The notes: a model not told the origin generated them from the sequence alone. A stretch of DNA of 64,000 nt from Camelus bactrianus (GCF_048773025.1 NW_027413968.1:1-64000); one strand, 5' to 3'; shown: positions 24,377 through 37,489, counted from the first letter of the stretch. Translations and numbers: made by a program.

Positions 24377-25969
24377 GTAATTAGCGGACTTCCCCTTGCG
24401 AGGGAACACCTGTGACACCAGGAAGCTGCGTGGAGGGCGGCCCCGAACCTCCCCCACACAGTCAGCCGTGTTCCGGAATTCTGAGTGTGGGGAGGTTCCG
24501 TCTTCTGTCTGCAGCACCCGAGATCTCCTAGGAGCCCTTCGAGAGTCTTCCCCGAGTCCCTCCCATTACGGGCTGCCGGGGAAATGCGGGGGTTGGGCTG
24601 GAAACGCAGGTAGCATCTAGTGCCTCCCCATGGACAGGGGAGGTAATTAGCGGACTTCCCCTTGCGAGGGAACACCTGTGACACCAGGAAGCTGCGTGGA
24701 GGGCGGCCCCGAACCTCCCCCACACAGTCAGCCGTGTTCCGGAATTCTGAGTGTGGGGAGGTTCCGTCTTCTGTCTGCAGCACCCGAGATCTCCTAGGAG
24801 CCCTTCGAGAGTCTTCCCCGAGTCCCTCCCAGTACGGGCTGCCGGGGAAATGCGGGGGTTGGGCTGGAAACGCAGGTAGCATCTAGTGCCTCCCCATGGA
24901 CAGGGGAGGTAATTAGCGGACTTCCCCTTGCGAGGGAACACCTGTGACACCAGGAAGCTGCGTGGAGGGCGGCCCCGAACCTCCCCCACACAGTCAGCCG
25001 TGTTCCGGAATTCTGAGTGTGGGGAGGTTCCGTCTTCTGTCTGCAGCACCCGAGATCTCCGAGGAGCCCTTCGAGAGTCTTCCCCGAGTCCCTCCCAGTA
25101 CGGGCTGCCGGGGAAATGCGGGGGTTGGGCTGGAAACGCAGGTAGCATCTAGTGCCTCCCCATGGACAGGGGAGGTAATTAGCGGACTTCCCCTTGCGAG
25201 GGAACACCTGTGACACCAGGAAGCTGCGTGGAGGGCGGCCCCGAACCTCCCCCACACAGTCAGCCGTGTTCCGGAATTCTGAGTGTGGGGAGGTTCCGTC
25301 TTCTGTCTGCAGCACCCGAGATCTCCTAGGAGCCCTTCGAGAGTCTTCCCCGAGTCCCTCCCATTACGGGCTGCCGGGGAAATGCGGGGGTTGGGCTGGA
25401 AACGCAGGTAGCATCTAGTGCCTCCCCATGGACAGGGGAGGTAATTAGCGGACTTCCCCTTGCGAGGGAACACCTGTGACACCAGGAAGCTGCGTGGAGG
25501 GCGGCCCCGAACCTCCCCCACACAGTCAGCCGTGTTCCGGAATTCTGAGTGTGGGGAGGTTCCGTCTTCTGTCTGCAGCACCCGAGATCTCCTAGGAGCC
25601 CTTCGAGAGTCTTCCCCGAGTCCCTCCCAGTACGGGCTGCCGGGGAAATGCGGGGGTTGGGCTGGAAACGCAGGTAGCATCTAGTGCCTCCCCATGGACA
25701 GGGGAGGTAATTAGCGGACTTCCCCTTGCGAGGGAACACCTGTGACACCAGGAAGCTGCGTGGAGGGCGGCCCCGAACCTCCCCCACACAGTCAGCCGTG
25801 TTCCGGAATTCTGAGTGTGGGGAGGTTCCGTCTTCTGTCTGCAGCACCCGAGATCTCCTAGGAGCCCTTCGAGAGTCTTCCCCGAGTCCCTCCCAGTACG
25901 GGCTGCCGGGGAAATGCGGGGGTTGGGCTGGAAACGCAGGTAGCATCTAGTGCCTCCCCATGGACAGGG

Positions 25970-25978
25970 GAGGTAAGT
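25970..25978 (+). other. Consensus splice-donor-like site in the T172G monomer variant
   Basis: Most monomers read GAGGTAATT at positions 165-173. In about thirty-odd monomers T172 is G, giving GAGGTAAGT, which matches the AG|GTAAGT 5' splice-site consensus. Examples lie near 0.70, 5.50, 19.59, 20.12, 25.97, 29.43, 38.20, 42.46, 50.69, 54.95 and 63.99 kb. With the acceptor-like tract at 21-39 it would bound a 128-nt exon-like interval (40-167). No transcription evidence is available. Confidence 0.35.
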
Positions 25979-28900
25979 AGCGGACTTCCCCTTGCGAGGG
26001 AACACCTGTGACACCAGGAAGCTGCGTGGAGGGCGGCCCCGAACCTCCCCCACACAGTCAGCCGTGTTCCGGAATTCTGAGTGTGGGGAGGTTCCGTCTT
26101 CTGTCTGCAGCACCCGAGATCTCCGAGGAGCCCTTCGAGAGTCTTCCCCGAGTCCCTCCCAGTACGGGGTGCCGGGGAAATGCGGGGGTTGGGCTGGAAA
26201 CGCAGGTAGCATCTAGTGCCTCCCCATGGACAGGGGAGGTAATTAGCGGACTTCCCCTTGCGAGGGAACACCTGTGACACCAGGAAGCTGCGTGGAGGGC
26301 GGCCCCGAACCTCCCCCACACAGTCAGCCGTGTTCCGGAATTCTGAGTGTGGGGAGGTTCCGTCTTCTGTCTGCAGCACCCGAGATCTCCGAGGAGCCCT
26401 TCGAGAGTCTTCCCCGAGTCCCTCCCAGTACAGGCTGCCGGGGAAATGCGGGGGTTGGGCTGGAAACGCAGGTAGCATCTAGTGCCTCCCCATGGACAGG
26501 GGAGGTAATTAGCGGACTTCCCCTTGCGAGGGAACACCTGTGACACCAGGAAGCTGCGTGGAGGGCGGCCCCGAACCTCCCCGACACAGTCAGCCGTGTT
26601 CCGGAATTCTGAGTGTGGGGAGGTTCCGTCTTCTGTCTGCAGCACCCGAGATCTCCGAGGAGCCCTTCGAGAGTCTTCCCCGAGTCCCTCCCAGTACGGG
26701 GTGCCGGGGAAATGCGGGGGTTGGGCTGGAAACGCAGGTAGCATCTAGTGCCTCCCCATGGACAGGGGAGGTAATTAGCGGACTTCCCCTTGCGAGGGAA
26801 CACCTGTGACACCAGGAAGCTGCGTGGAGGGCGGCCCCGAACCTCCCCCACACAGTCAGCCGTGTTCCGGAATTCTGAGTGTGGGGAGGTTCCGTCTTCT
26901 GTCTGCAGCACCCGAGATCTCCTAGGAGCCCTTCGAGAGTCTTCCCCGAGTCCCTCCCAGTACGGGCTGCCGGGGAAATGCGGGGGTTGGGCTGGAAACG
27001 CAGGTAGCATCTAGTGCCTCCCCATGGACAGGGGAGGTAATTAGCGGACTTCCCCTTGCGAGGGAACACCTGTGACACCAGGAAGCTGCGTGGAGGGCGC
27101 CCCGAACCTCCCCCACACAGTCAGCCGTGTTCCGGAATTCTGAGTGTGGGGAGGTTCCGTCTTCTGTCTGCAGCACCCGAGATCTCCGAGGAGCCCTTCG
27201 AGAGTCTTCCCCGAGTCCCTCCGAGTACGGGCTGCCGGGGAAATGCGGGGGTTGGGCTGGAAACGCAGGTAGCATCTAGTGCCTCCCCATGGACAGGGGA
27301 GGTAATTAGCGGACTTCCCCTTGCGAGGGAACACCTGTGACACCAGGAAGCTGCGTGGAGGGCGGCCCCGAACCTCCCCCACACAGTCAGCCGTGTTCCG
27401 GAATTCTGAGTGTGGGGAGGTTCCGTCTTCTGTCTGCAGCACCCGAGATCTCCGAGGAGCCCTTCGAGAGTCTTCCCCGAGTCCCTCCCAGTACGGGCTG
27501 CCGGGGAAATGCGGGGGTTGGGCTGGAAACGCAGGTAGCATCTAGTGCCTCCCCATGGACAGGGGAGGTAATTAGCGGACTTCCCCTTGCGAGGGAACAC
27601 CTGTGACACCAGGAAGCTGCGTGGAGGGCGGCCCCGAACCTCCCCCACACAGTCAGCCGTGTTCCGGAATTCTGAGTGTGGGGAGGTTCCGTCTTCTGTC
27701 TGCAGCACCCGAGATCTCCGAGGAGCCCTTCGAGAGTCTTCCCCGAGTCCCTCCCAGTACGGGCTGCCGGGGAAATGCGGGGGTTGGGCTGGAAACGCAG
27801 GTAGCATCTAGTGCCTCCCCATGGACAGGGGAGGTAATTAGCGGACTTCCCCTTGCGAGGGAACACCTGTGAAACCAGGAAGCTGCGTGGAGGGCGGCCC
27901 CGAACCTCCCCCACACAGTCAGCCGTATTCCGGAATTCTGAGTGTGGGGAGGTTCCGTCTTCTGTCTGCAGCACCCGAGATCTCCGAGGAGCCCTTCGAG
28001 AGTCTTCCCCGAGTCCCTCCCAGTACGGGCTGCCGGGGAAATGCGGGGGTTGGGCTGGAAACGCAGGTAGCATCTAGTGCCTCCCCATGGACAGGGGAGG
28101 TAATTAGCGGACTTCCCCTTGCGAGGGAACACCTGTGACACCAGGAAGCTGCGTGGAGGGCGGCCCCGAACCTCCCCCACACAGTCAGCCGTATTCCGGA
28201 ATTCTGAGTGTGGGGAGGTTCCGTCTTCTGTCTGCAGCACCCGAGATCTCCGAGGAGCCCTTCGAGAGTCTTCCCCGAGTACCTCCCAGTACGGGCTGCC
28301 GGGGAAATGCGGGGGTTGGGCTGGAAACGCAGGTAGCATCTAGTGCCTCCCCATGGACAGGGGAGGTAATTAGCGGACTTCCCCTTGCGAGGGAACACCT
28401 GTGACACCAGGAAGCTGCGTGGAGGGCGGCCCCGAACCTCCCCCACACAGTCAGCCGTGTTCCGGAATTCTGAGTGTGGGGAGGTTCCGTCTTCTGTCTG
28501 CAGCACCCGAGATCTCCGAGGAGCCCTTCGAGAGTCTTCCCCGAGTCCCTCCCAGTACGGGCTGCCGGGGAAATGCGGGGGTTGGGCTGGAAACGCAGGT
28601 AGAATCTAGTGCCTCCCCATGGACAGGGGAGGTAATTAGCGGACTTCCCCTTGCGAGGGAACACCTGTGACACCAGGAAGCTGCGTGGAGGGCGGCCCCG
28701 AACCTCCCCCACACAGTCAGCCGAGTTCAGGAATTCTGAGTGTGGGGAGGTTCCGTCTTCTGTCTGCAGCACCCGAGATCTCTGAGGAGCCCTTCGAGAG
28801 TCTTCCCCGAGTCCCTCCCAGTACGGGCTGCCGGGGAAAGGCGGGGGTTGGGCTGGAAACGCAGGTAGCATCTAGTGCCTCCCCATGGACAGGGGAGGTA

Positions 28901-31749
28901 ATTAGCGGACTTCCCCTTGCGAGGGAACACCTGTGACACCAGGAAGCTGCGTGGAGGGCGGCCCCGAACCTCCCCCACACAGTCAGCCGTGTTCCGGAAT
29001 TCTGAGTGTGGGGAGGTTCCGTCTTCTGTCTGCAGCACCCGAGATCTCCTAGGAGCCCTTCGAGAGTCTTCCCCGAGTCCCTCCCAGTACGGGCTGCCGG
29101 GGAAATGCGGGGGTTGGGCTGGAAACGCAGGTAGCATCTAGTGCCTCCCCATGGACAGGGGAGGTAATTAGCGGACTTCCCCTTGCGAGGGAACACCTGT
29201 GACACCAGGAAGCTGCGTGGAGGGCGGCCCCGAACCTCCCCGACACAGTCAGCCGTGTTCCGGAATTCTGAGTGTGGGGAGGTTCCGTCTTCTGTCTGCA
29301 GCACCCGAGATCTCCGAGGAGCCCTTCGAGAGTCTTCCCCGAGTCCCTCCCAGTACGGGCTGCCGGGGAAATGCGGGGGTTGGGCTGGAAACGCAGGTAG
29401 CATCTAGTGCCTCCCCATGGACAGGGGAGGTAAGTAGCGGACTTCCCCTTGCGAGGGAACACCTGTGACACCAGGAAGCTGCGTGGAGGGCGGCCCCGAA
29501 CCTCCCCCACACAGTCAGCCGTGTTCCGGAATTCTGAATGTGAGGAGGTTCCGTCTTCCTTCTGCAGCACCCGGGATCACCAAGGAGCCCTTCGAGAGTC
29601 TTCCCCGAGTCCCTCCCAGTGCGGGCTGCCGGGGAAAGGCGGGGGTTGGGCTGGAAACGCAGGTAGCATCTAGTGCCTCCCCATGGACAGGGGAGGTAAG
29701 TAGCGGACTTCCCCTTGCGAGGGAACACCTGTGACACCAGGAAGCTGCGTGGAGGGCGGCCCCGAACCTCCCCCACACAGTCAGCCGTGTTCCGGAATTC
29801 TGAGTGTGGGGAGGTTCCGTCTTCTGTCTGCAGCACCCGAGATCTCCTAGGAGCCCTTCGAGAGTCTTCCCCGAGTCCCTCCCAGTACGGGCTGCCGGGG
29901 AAATGCGGGGGTTGGGCTGGAAACGCAGGTAGCATCTAGTGCCTCCCCATGGACAGGGGAGGTAATTAGCGGACTTCCCCTTGCGAGGGAACACCTGTGA
30001 CACCAGGAAGCTGCGTGGAGGGCGGCCCCGAACCTCCCCCACACAGTCAGCCGTGTTCCGGAATTCTGAATGTGAGGAGGTTCCGTCTTCTGTCTGCAGC
30101 ACCCGAGATCTCCTAGGAGCCCTTCGAGATTCTTCCCCGAGTCCCTCCCAGTGCGGGCTGCCGGGGAAAGGCGGGGGTTGGGCTGGAAACGCAGGTAGCA
30201 TCTACGCCTCCCCATTGACAGGGGAGGTAATTAGCGGACTTCCCCTTGCGAGGGAACACCTGTGACACCAGGAAGCTGCGTGGAGTGCGGCCCTGAACCT
30301 CACCCACACAGTCAGCCGTGTTCCGGAATTCTGAGTGTGGGGAGGTTCCGTCTTCTGTCTGCAGCACCCGAGATCTCCGAGGAGCCCTTCGAGAGTCTTC
30401 CCCGAGTCCCTCCCAGTGCGGGCTGCCGGGGAAAGGCGGGGGTTGGGCTGGAAACGCAGGTAGCATCTAGTGCCTCCCCATGGACAGGGGAGGTAATTAG
30501 CGGACTTCCCCTTGCGAGGGAACACCTGTGACACCAGGAAGCTGCGTGGAGGGCGGCCCCGAACCTCCCCCACACAGTCAGCCGTGTTCCGGAATTCTGA
30601 GTGTGGGGAGGTTCCGTCTTCTGTCTGCAGCACCCGAGATCTCCTAGGAGCCCTTCGAGAGTCTTCCCCGAGTCCCTCCCAGTACGGGGTGCCGGGGAAA
30701 TGCGGGGGTTGGGCTGGAAACGCAGGTAGCATCTAGTGCCTCCCCATGGACAGGGGAGGTAAGTAGCGGACTTCCCCTTGCGAGGGAACACCTGTGACAC
30801 CAGGAAGCTGCGTGGAGTTCGGCCCTAAACCTCACCCAAACAGTCACCCTTGTTCCGGAATTCTGAGTGTGGGGAGGTTCCGTCTTCTGTCTGCAGCACC
30901 CGAGATCTCCTAGGAGCCCTTCGAGAGTCTTCCCCGAGTCCCTCCCAGTGCGGGCTGCCGGGGAAAGGCGGGGGTTGGGCTGGAAACCCAGGTAGCATCT
31001 ACGCCTCCCCATGGACAGGGGAGGTAATTAGCGGACTTCCCCTTGCGAGGGAACACCTGTGACACCAGGAAGCTGCGTGGAGTGCGGCCATGAACCTCAC
31101 CCACACAGTCAGCCGTGTTCCGGAATTCTGAGTGTGGGGAGGTTACGTGTTCTGTCTGCAGCACCCGAGATCTCCGAGGAGCCCTTCGAGAGTCTTCCCC
31201 GAGTCCCTCCCAGTGCGGTCTGCCGGGGAAAGGCGGGGGTTGGGCTGGAAACGCAGGTAGCATCTAGTGCCTCCCCAAGGACAGGGGAGGTAATTAGCGG
31301 ACTTCCCCTTGCGAGGGAACACCTGTGACACCAGGAAGCTGCGTGGAGGGCGGCCCTGAACCTCACCCACACAGTCAGCCGTGTTCCGGAATTCTGAGTG
31401 TTGGGAGGTTCCGTCTTCTGTCTGCAGCACCCGAGATCTCCGAGGAGCCCTTCGAGAGTCTTCCCCGAGTCCCTCCCAGTACGGGCTGCCGGGGAAATGC
31501 GGGGGTTAGGCTGGAAACGCAGGTAGCATCTAGTGCCTCCCCATGGACAGGGGAGGTAATTAGCGGAATTCCCCTTGCGAGGGAACACCTGTGACACCAG
31601 GAAGCTGCGTGGAGGGCGGCCCCGAACCTCCCCCACACAGTCAGCCGTGTTCCGGAATTCTGAGTGTGGGGAGGTTCCGTCTTCTGTCTGCAGCACCCGA
31701 GATCTCCTAGGAGCCCTTCGAGAGTCTTCCCCGAGTCCCTCCCAGTACG

Positions 31750-33160
31750 GGCTGCCGGGGAAATGCGGGGGTTGGGCTGGAAACGCAGGTAGCATCTAGT
31801 GCCTCCCCATGGACAGGGGAGGTAAGTAGCGGATTTCCCCTTGCGAGGGAACACCTGTGACACCAGGAAGCTGCGTGGAGGGCGGCCCTAAACCTCACCC
31901 AAACAGTCACCATTGTTCCGGAATTCTGAGTGTGGGGAGGTTCCGTCTTCTGTCTGCAGCACCCGAGATCTCCTAGGAGCCCTTCGAGAGTCTTCCCCGA
32001 GTCCCTCCCAGTACGGGCTGCCGGGGAAATGCGGGGGTTGGGCTGGAAACGCAGGTAGCATCTAGTGCCTCCCCATGGACAGGGGAGGTAATTAGCGGAC
32101 TTCCCCTTGCGAGGGAACACCTGTGACACCAGGAAGCTGCGTGGAGGGCGGCCCCGAACCTCCCCCACACAGTCAGCCGTGTTCCGGTATTCTGAGTGTG
32201 GGGAGGTTCCGTCTTCTGTCTGCAGCACCCGAGATCTCCGAGGAGCCCTTGGAGAGTCTTCCCCGAGTCCCTCCCAGTACGGGCTGCCGGGGAAATGCGG
32301 GGGTTGGGCTGGAAACCCAGGTAGCATCTAGTGCCTCCCCATGGACAGGGGAGGTAATTAGCGGAATTCCCCTTGCGAGGGAACACCTGTGACACCAGGA
32401 AGCTGCGTGGAGGGCGGCCCCGAACCTCCCCCACACAGTCAGCAGTGTTCCGGAATTCTGAATGTGGGGAGGTTCCGTCTTCTGTCTGCAGCGCCCGAGA
32501 TCTCCTAGGAGCCCTTCGAGAGTCTTCCCCGAGTCCCTCCCAGTACGGGCAGCCGGGGAAATGCGGGGGTTGGGCTGGAAACGCAGGTAGCATCTAGTGC
32601 CTCCCCATGGACAGGGGAGGTAATTAGCGGACTTCCCCTTGCGAGGGAACACCTGTGACACCAGGAAGCTGCGTGGAGGGCGGCCCCGAACCTCCCCCAC
32701 ACAGTCAGCCGTGTTCCGGAATTCTGAGTGTGGGGAGGTTCCGTCTTCTGTCTGCAGCACCCGAGATCTCCGAGGAGCCCTTCGAGAGTCTTCCCCGAGT
32801 CCCTCCCAGTACGGGCTGCCGGGGAAATGCGGGGGTTGGGCTGGAAACGCAGGTAGCATCTAGTGCCTCCCCATGGACAGGGGAGGTAATTAGCGGACTT
32901 CCCCTTGCGAGGGAACACCTGTGACACCAGGAAGCTGCGTGGAGGGCGGCCCCGAACCTCCCCCACACAGTCAGCCGTGTTCCGGAATTCTGAGTGTGGG
33001 GAGGTTCCGTCTTCTGTCTGCAGCACCCGAGATCTCCTAGGAGCCCTTCGAGAGTCTTCCCCGAGTCCCTCCCAGTGCGGGCTGCCGGGGAAATGCGGGG
33101 GTTGGGCTGGAAACGCAGGTAGCATCTACGCCTCCGCATGGACAGGGGAGGTAATTAGCG
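31750..33160. repeat. 6-mer tandem duplication, copy 1 (offset 1,595 bp)
   Basis: Matches 33345-34755 at an offset of 1,595 bp (six monomers, one of them a base short). Both copies contain, in order, gcggatttcc with ccctaaacctcacccaaac, a tattctg monomer with ccttggag, a gcggaattcc monomer with gaatgtgggg, gcgccc and cgggcagcc, an A monomer, and a ctacgcctccgc monomer. I see roughly ten single-base differences, including a private agcaaacgag in copy 2 that is absent here. Confidence 0.85.
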
Positions 33161-33344
33161 GACTTCCCCTTGCGAGGGAACACCTGTGACACCAGGAAGC
33201 TGCGTGGAGTGCGGCCATGAACCTCACCCACACAGTCAGCCGTGTTCCGGAATTCTGAGTGTGGGGAGGTTACGTGTTCTGTCTGCAGCACCCGAGATCT
33301 CCGAGGAGCCCTTCGAGAGTCTTCCCCGAGTCCCTCCCAGTGCG

Positions 33345-34755
33345 GTCTGCCGGGGAAATGCGGGGGTTGGGCTGGAAACGCAGGTAGCATCTAGTGCCTC
33401 CCCATGGACAGGGGAGGTAAGTAGCGGATTTCCCCTTGCGAGGGAACACCTGTGACACCAGGAAGCTGCGTGGAGGGCGGCCCTAAACCTCACCCAAACA
33501 GTCACCCTTGTTCCGGAATTCTGAGTGTGGGGAGGTTCCGTCTTCTGTCTGCAGCACCCGAGATCTCCTAGGAGCCCTTCGAGATTCTTCCCCGAGTCCC
33601 TCCCAGTACGGGCTGCCGGGGAAATGCGGGGGTTGGGCTGGAAACGCAGGTAGCATCTAGTGCCTCCCCATGGACAGGGGAGGTAATTAGCGGACTTCCC
33701 CTTGCGAGGGAACACCTGTGACCCCAGGAAGCTGCGTGGAGGGCGGCCCCGAACCTCCCCCACACAGTCAGCCGTGTTCCGGTATTCTGAGTGTGGGGAG
33801 GTTCCGTCTTCTGTCTGCAGCACCCGAGATCTCCGAGGAGCCCTTGGAGAGTCTTCCCCGAGTCCCTCCCAGTACGGGCTGCCGGGGAAATGCGGGGGTT
33901 GGGCTGGAAACGCAGGTAGCATCTAGTGCCTCCCCATGGACAGGGGAGGTAATTAGCGGAATTCCCCTTGCGAGGGAACACCTGTGACACCAGGAAGCTG
34001 CGTGGAGGGCGGCCCCGAACCTCCCCCACACAGTCAGCCGTGTTCCGGAATTCTGAATGTGGGGAGGTTCCGTCTTCTGTCTGCAGCGCCCGAGATCTCC
34101 TAGGAGCCCTTCGAGAGTCTTCCCCGAGTCCCTCCCAGTACGGGCAGCCGGGGAAATGCGGGGGTTGGGCTGGAAACGCAGGTAGCATCTAGTGCCTCCC
34201 CATGGACAGGGGAGGTAATTAGCGGACTTCCCCTTGCGAGGGAACACCTGTGACACCAGGAAGCTGCGTGGAGGGCGGCCCCGAACCTCCCCCACACAGT
34301 CAGCCGTGTTCCGGAATTCTGAGTGTGGGGAGGTTCCGTCTTCTGTCTGCAGCAAACGAGATCTCCTAGGAGCCCTTCGAGAGTCTTCCCCGAGTCCCTC
34401 CCAGTACGGGCTGCCGGGGAAATGCGGGGGTTGGGCTGGAAACGCAGGTAGCATCTAGAGCCTCCCCATGGACAGGGGAGGTAATTAGCGGACTTCCCCT
34501 TGCGAGGGAACACCTGTGACACCAGGAAGCTGCGTGGAGGGCGGCCCCGAACCTCCCCCACACAGTCAGCCGTGTTCCGGAATTCTGAGTGTGGGGAGGT
34601 TCCGTCTTCTGTCTGCAGCACCCGAGATCTCCTAGGAGCCCTTCGAGAGTCTTCCCCGAGTCCCTCCCAGTGCGGGCTGCCGGGGAAATGCGGGGGTTGG
34701 GCTGGAAACGCAGGTAGCATCTACGCCTCCGCATGGACAGGGGAGGTAATTAGCG
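33345..34755. repeat. 6-mer tandem duplication, copy 2 (offset 1,595 bp)
   Basis: Partner of 31750-33160. It carries private differences such as gagattc near 33.58 kb, gaccccagg near 33.72 kb, agcaaacgag near 34.35 kb and ctagagcc near 34.46 kb. The agcaaacgag change also occurs near 15.20, 39.93 and 43.65 kb, so it was probably acquired by exchange with another block and not by new mutation. The right limit is the C180/A180 difference. Confidence 0.83.
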
Positions 34756-37489
34756 GAATTCCCCTTGCGAGGGAACACCTGTGACTCCAGGAAGCTTCGT
34801 GGAGGGCGGCCCTGATCCTCACCTACACAGTCACCCTTGTTCCGGAATTCTGAGTGTGGGGAGGTTCCGTCTTCTGTCTGCAGCACCCGAGATCTCCTAG
34901 GAGCCCTTTGAGAGTCTTCCCCGAGTCCCTCCCAGTACGGGCTGCCGGGGAAATGCGGGGGTTGGGCTGGAAACGCAGGTAGCATCTAGTGCCTCCCCAT
35001 GGACAGGGGAGGTAAGTAGCGGACTTCCCCTTGCGAGGGAACACCTGTGACACTAGGAAGCTGCGTGGAGGGCCGCCCCGAACCTCCCCCACACAGTCAG
35101 CCGTGTTCAGGAATTCTGAATGTGAGGAGGTTCCGTCTTCTGTCTGCAGCACCCGGGATCTCCTAGGAGCCCTTCGAGAGTCTTCCCCGAGTCCCTCCCA
35201 GTGCGGGATGCCGGGGAAAGGCGGGGGTTGGGCTGGAAACGCAGGTAGCATCTACGCCTCCCCATGGACCAGGGAGGTAATTAGCGGACTTCCCCTTGCG
35301 AGGGAACACCTGTGACACCAGGAAGCTGCGTGGAGTGCGGCCCTGAACCTCACCCACACAGTCAGCCGTGTTCCGGAATTCTGAGTGTGGGGAGGTTCCG
35401 TCTTCTGTCTGCAGCACCCGAGATCTCCGAGGAGCACTTCGAGAGTCTTCCCCGAGTCCCTCCCTGTGCGGGCTGCCGGGGAAAGGCGGGGGTTGGGCTG
35501 GAAACGCAGGTAGCATCTAGTGCCTCCCCATGGACAGGGGAGGTAATTAGCGGACTTCCCCTTGCGAGGGAACACCTGTGACCCCAGGAAGCTGCGTGGA
35601 GTGCGGCCCTTAACCTCACCCACACAGTCAGCCGTGTTCCGGAATTCTGAGTGTGGGGAGGTTACGTGTTCTGTCTGCAGCACCCGAGATCTCCGTGGAG
35701 CCCTTCGAGAGTCTTCCCCAAGTCCCTCCCAGTGCGGTCTGCCGGGGAAATGCGGGGGTTGGGCTGGAAACGCAGGTAGCATCTAGTGCCTCCCCATGGA
35801 CAGGGGAGGTAAGTAGCGGATTTCCCCTTGCGAGGGAACACCTGTGACACCAGGAAGCTGCGTGGAGGGCGGCCCTAAACCTCACCCAAACAGTCACCCT
35901 TGTTCCGGAATTCTGAGTGTGGGGAGGTTCCGTCTTCTGTCTGCAGCACCCGAGATCTCCTAGGAGCCCTTCGAGAGTCTTCCCCGAGTCCCTCCCAGTA
36001 CGGGCTGCCGGGGAAATGCGGGGGTTGGGCTGGAAACGCAGGTAGCATCTAGTGCCTCCCCATGGACAGGGGAGGTAATTAGCGGACTTCCCCTTGCGAG
36101 GGAACACCTGTGACACCAGGAAGCTGCGTGGAGGGCGGCCCCGAACCTCCCCCACACAGTCAGCCGTGTTCCGGAATTCTGAGTGTGGGGAGGTTCCGTC
36201 TTCTGTCTGCAGCACCCGAGATCTCCGAGGAGCCCTTCGAGAGTCTTCCCCGAGTCCCTCCCAGTAAGGGCTGCCGGGGAAATGCGGGGGTTGGGCTGGA
36301 AACGCAGGTAGCATCTAGTGCCTCCCCATGGACAGGGGAGGTAATTAGCGGAATTCCCCTTGCGAGGGAACACCTGTGACACCAGGAAGCTGCGTGGAGG
36401 GCGGCCCCGAACCTCCCCCACACAGTCAGTCGTGTTCCGGAATTCTGAATGTGGGGAGGTTCCGTCTTCTGTCTGCAGCGCCCGAGACCTCCTAGGAGCC
36501 CTTCGAGAGTCTTCCCCGAGTCCCTCCCAGTACGGGCAGCCGGGGAAATGCGGGGGTTGGGCTGGAAACGCAGGTAGCATCTAGTGCCTCCCCATGGACA
36601 GGTTAGGTAATTAGCGGACTTCCCCTTGCGAGGGAACACCTGTGACACCAGGAAGCTGCGTGGAGTGCGGCCCTGAACCTCACCCACACAGTCAGCCGTG
36701 TTCCGGAATTCTGAGTGTTGGGAGGTTCCGTCTTCTGTCTGCAGCACCCGAGATCTCCGAGGAGCCCTTCGAGAGTCTTCCCCGAGTCCCTCCCAGTACG
36801 GGCTGCCGGGGAAATGCGGGGGTTGGGCTGGAAACGCATGTAGCATCTAGTGCCTCCCCATGGACAGGGGAGGTAATTAGCGGACTTCCCCTTGCGAGGG
36901 AACACCTGTGACACCAGGAAGCTGCGTGGAGTGCGGCCCTGAACCTCACCCACACAGTCAGGCGTGTTCCGGAATTCTGAGTGTTGGGAGGTTCCGTCTT
37001 CTGTCTGCAGCACCCGAGATCTCCAAGGAGCCCTTCGAGATTCTTCCCCGAGTCCCTCCCAGTACGGGCTGCAGGGGAAATGCGGGGGTTTGGCTGGAAA
37101 CGCAGGTAGCATCTAGTGCCTCCCCATGGACAGGGGAGGTAATTAGCGGACTTCCCCTTGCGAGGGAACACCTGTGACACCAGGAAGCTGCGTGGAGTGC
37201 GGCCCTGAACCTCACCCACACAGTCAGGCGTGTTCCGGAATTCTGAGTGTTGGGAGGTTCCGTCTTCTGTCTGCAGCACCCGAGATCTCCGAGGAGCCCT
37301 TCGAGAGTCTTCCCCGAGTCCCTCCCAGTACGGGCTGCCGGGGAAATGCGGGGGTTGGGCTGGAAACGCTGGTAGCATCTCGTGCCTCCCCATGGACCGG
37401 GGAGGTATTTAGCGGAATTCCCCTTGCGAGGGAACACCTGTGACACCAGGAAACTGCGTGGAGGGCGACCCCGAACCTCCCCCACACAG

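Larger units (their letters stand above)
15351..29448. repeat. Array segment 3: homogeneous subfamily A, exact 266-bp register
   Basis: Fifty-three monomers, of which 51 intervals are exactly 266 bp; the exceptions are a +1 near 15.94 kb and a -1 near 27.10 kb. Variation is limited to a small set of shared states: T/G54, tacgggctg, tacggggtg or tacaggctg, ttgggctgg or ttgtgctgg, taatta or taagta, and ctccccgacac. Rarer markers recur at defined spacings: ccagactc near 18.69, 21.35 and 22.41 kb, gagaatc near 19.22 and 22.94 kb, and cccattacgg near 21.90, 24.56 and 25.36 kb. From 27.06 to 28.9 kb, eight consecutive monomers carry G54 (the last reads ctctgagg) with tacgggctg. Confidence 0.93.
29449..37489. 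repeat. Array segment 4: mixed A/B block with several internal duplications
   Basis: Divergent monomers resume with gaatgtgagg and gggatcaccaagg, the same entry seen at 10.3 kb. B states alternate with A; ctacgcc occurs near 30.20, 31.00, 33.13, 34.72 and 35.25 kb. Monomers with ccctaaacctcacccaaac plus cacccttg (or cattg) lie near 30.83, 31.89, 33.48 and 35.88 kb. The C180A change, creating a second EcoRI site (gcggaattcc), appears near 31.57, 32.36, 33.96, 34.75, 36.35 and 37.42 kb. The original EcoRI site is lost to tattctg near 32.19 and 33.78 kb. Around 36.6-37.3 kb, three successive monomers carry gagtgttggg, a private local type shared with 47.2-47.7 kb. Confidence 0.9.
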
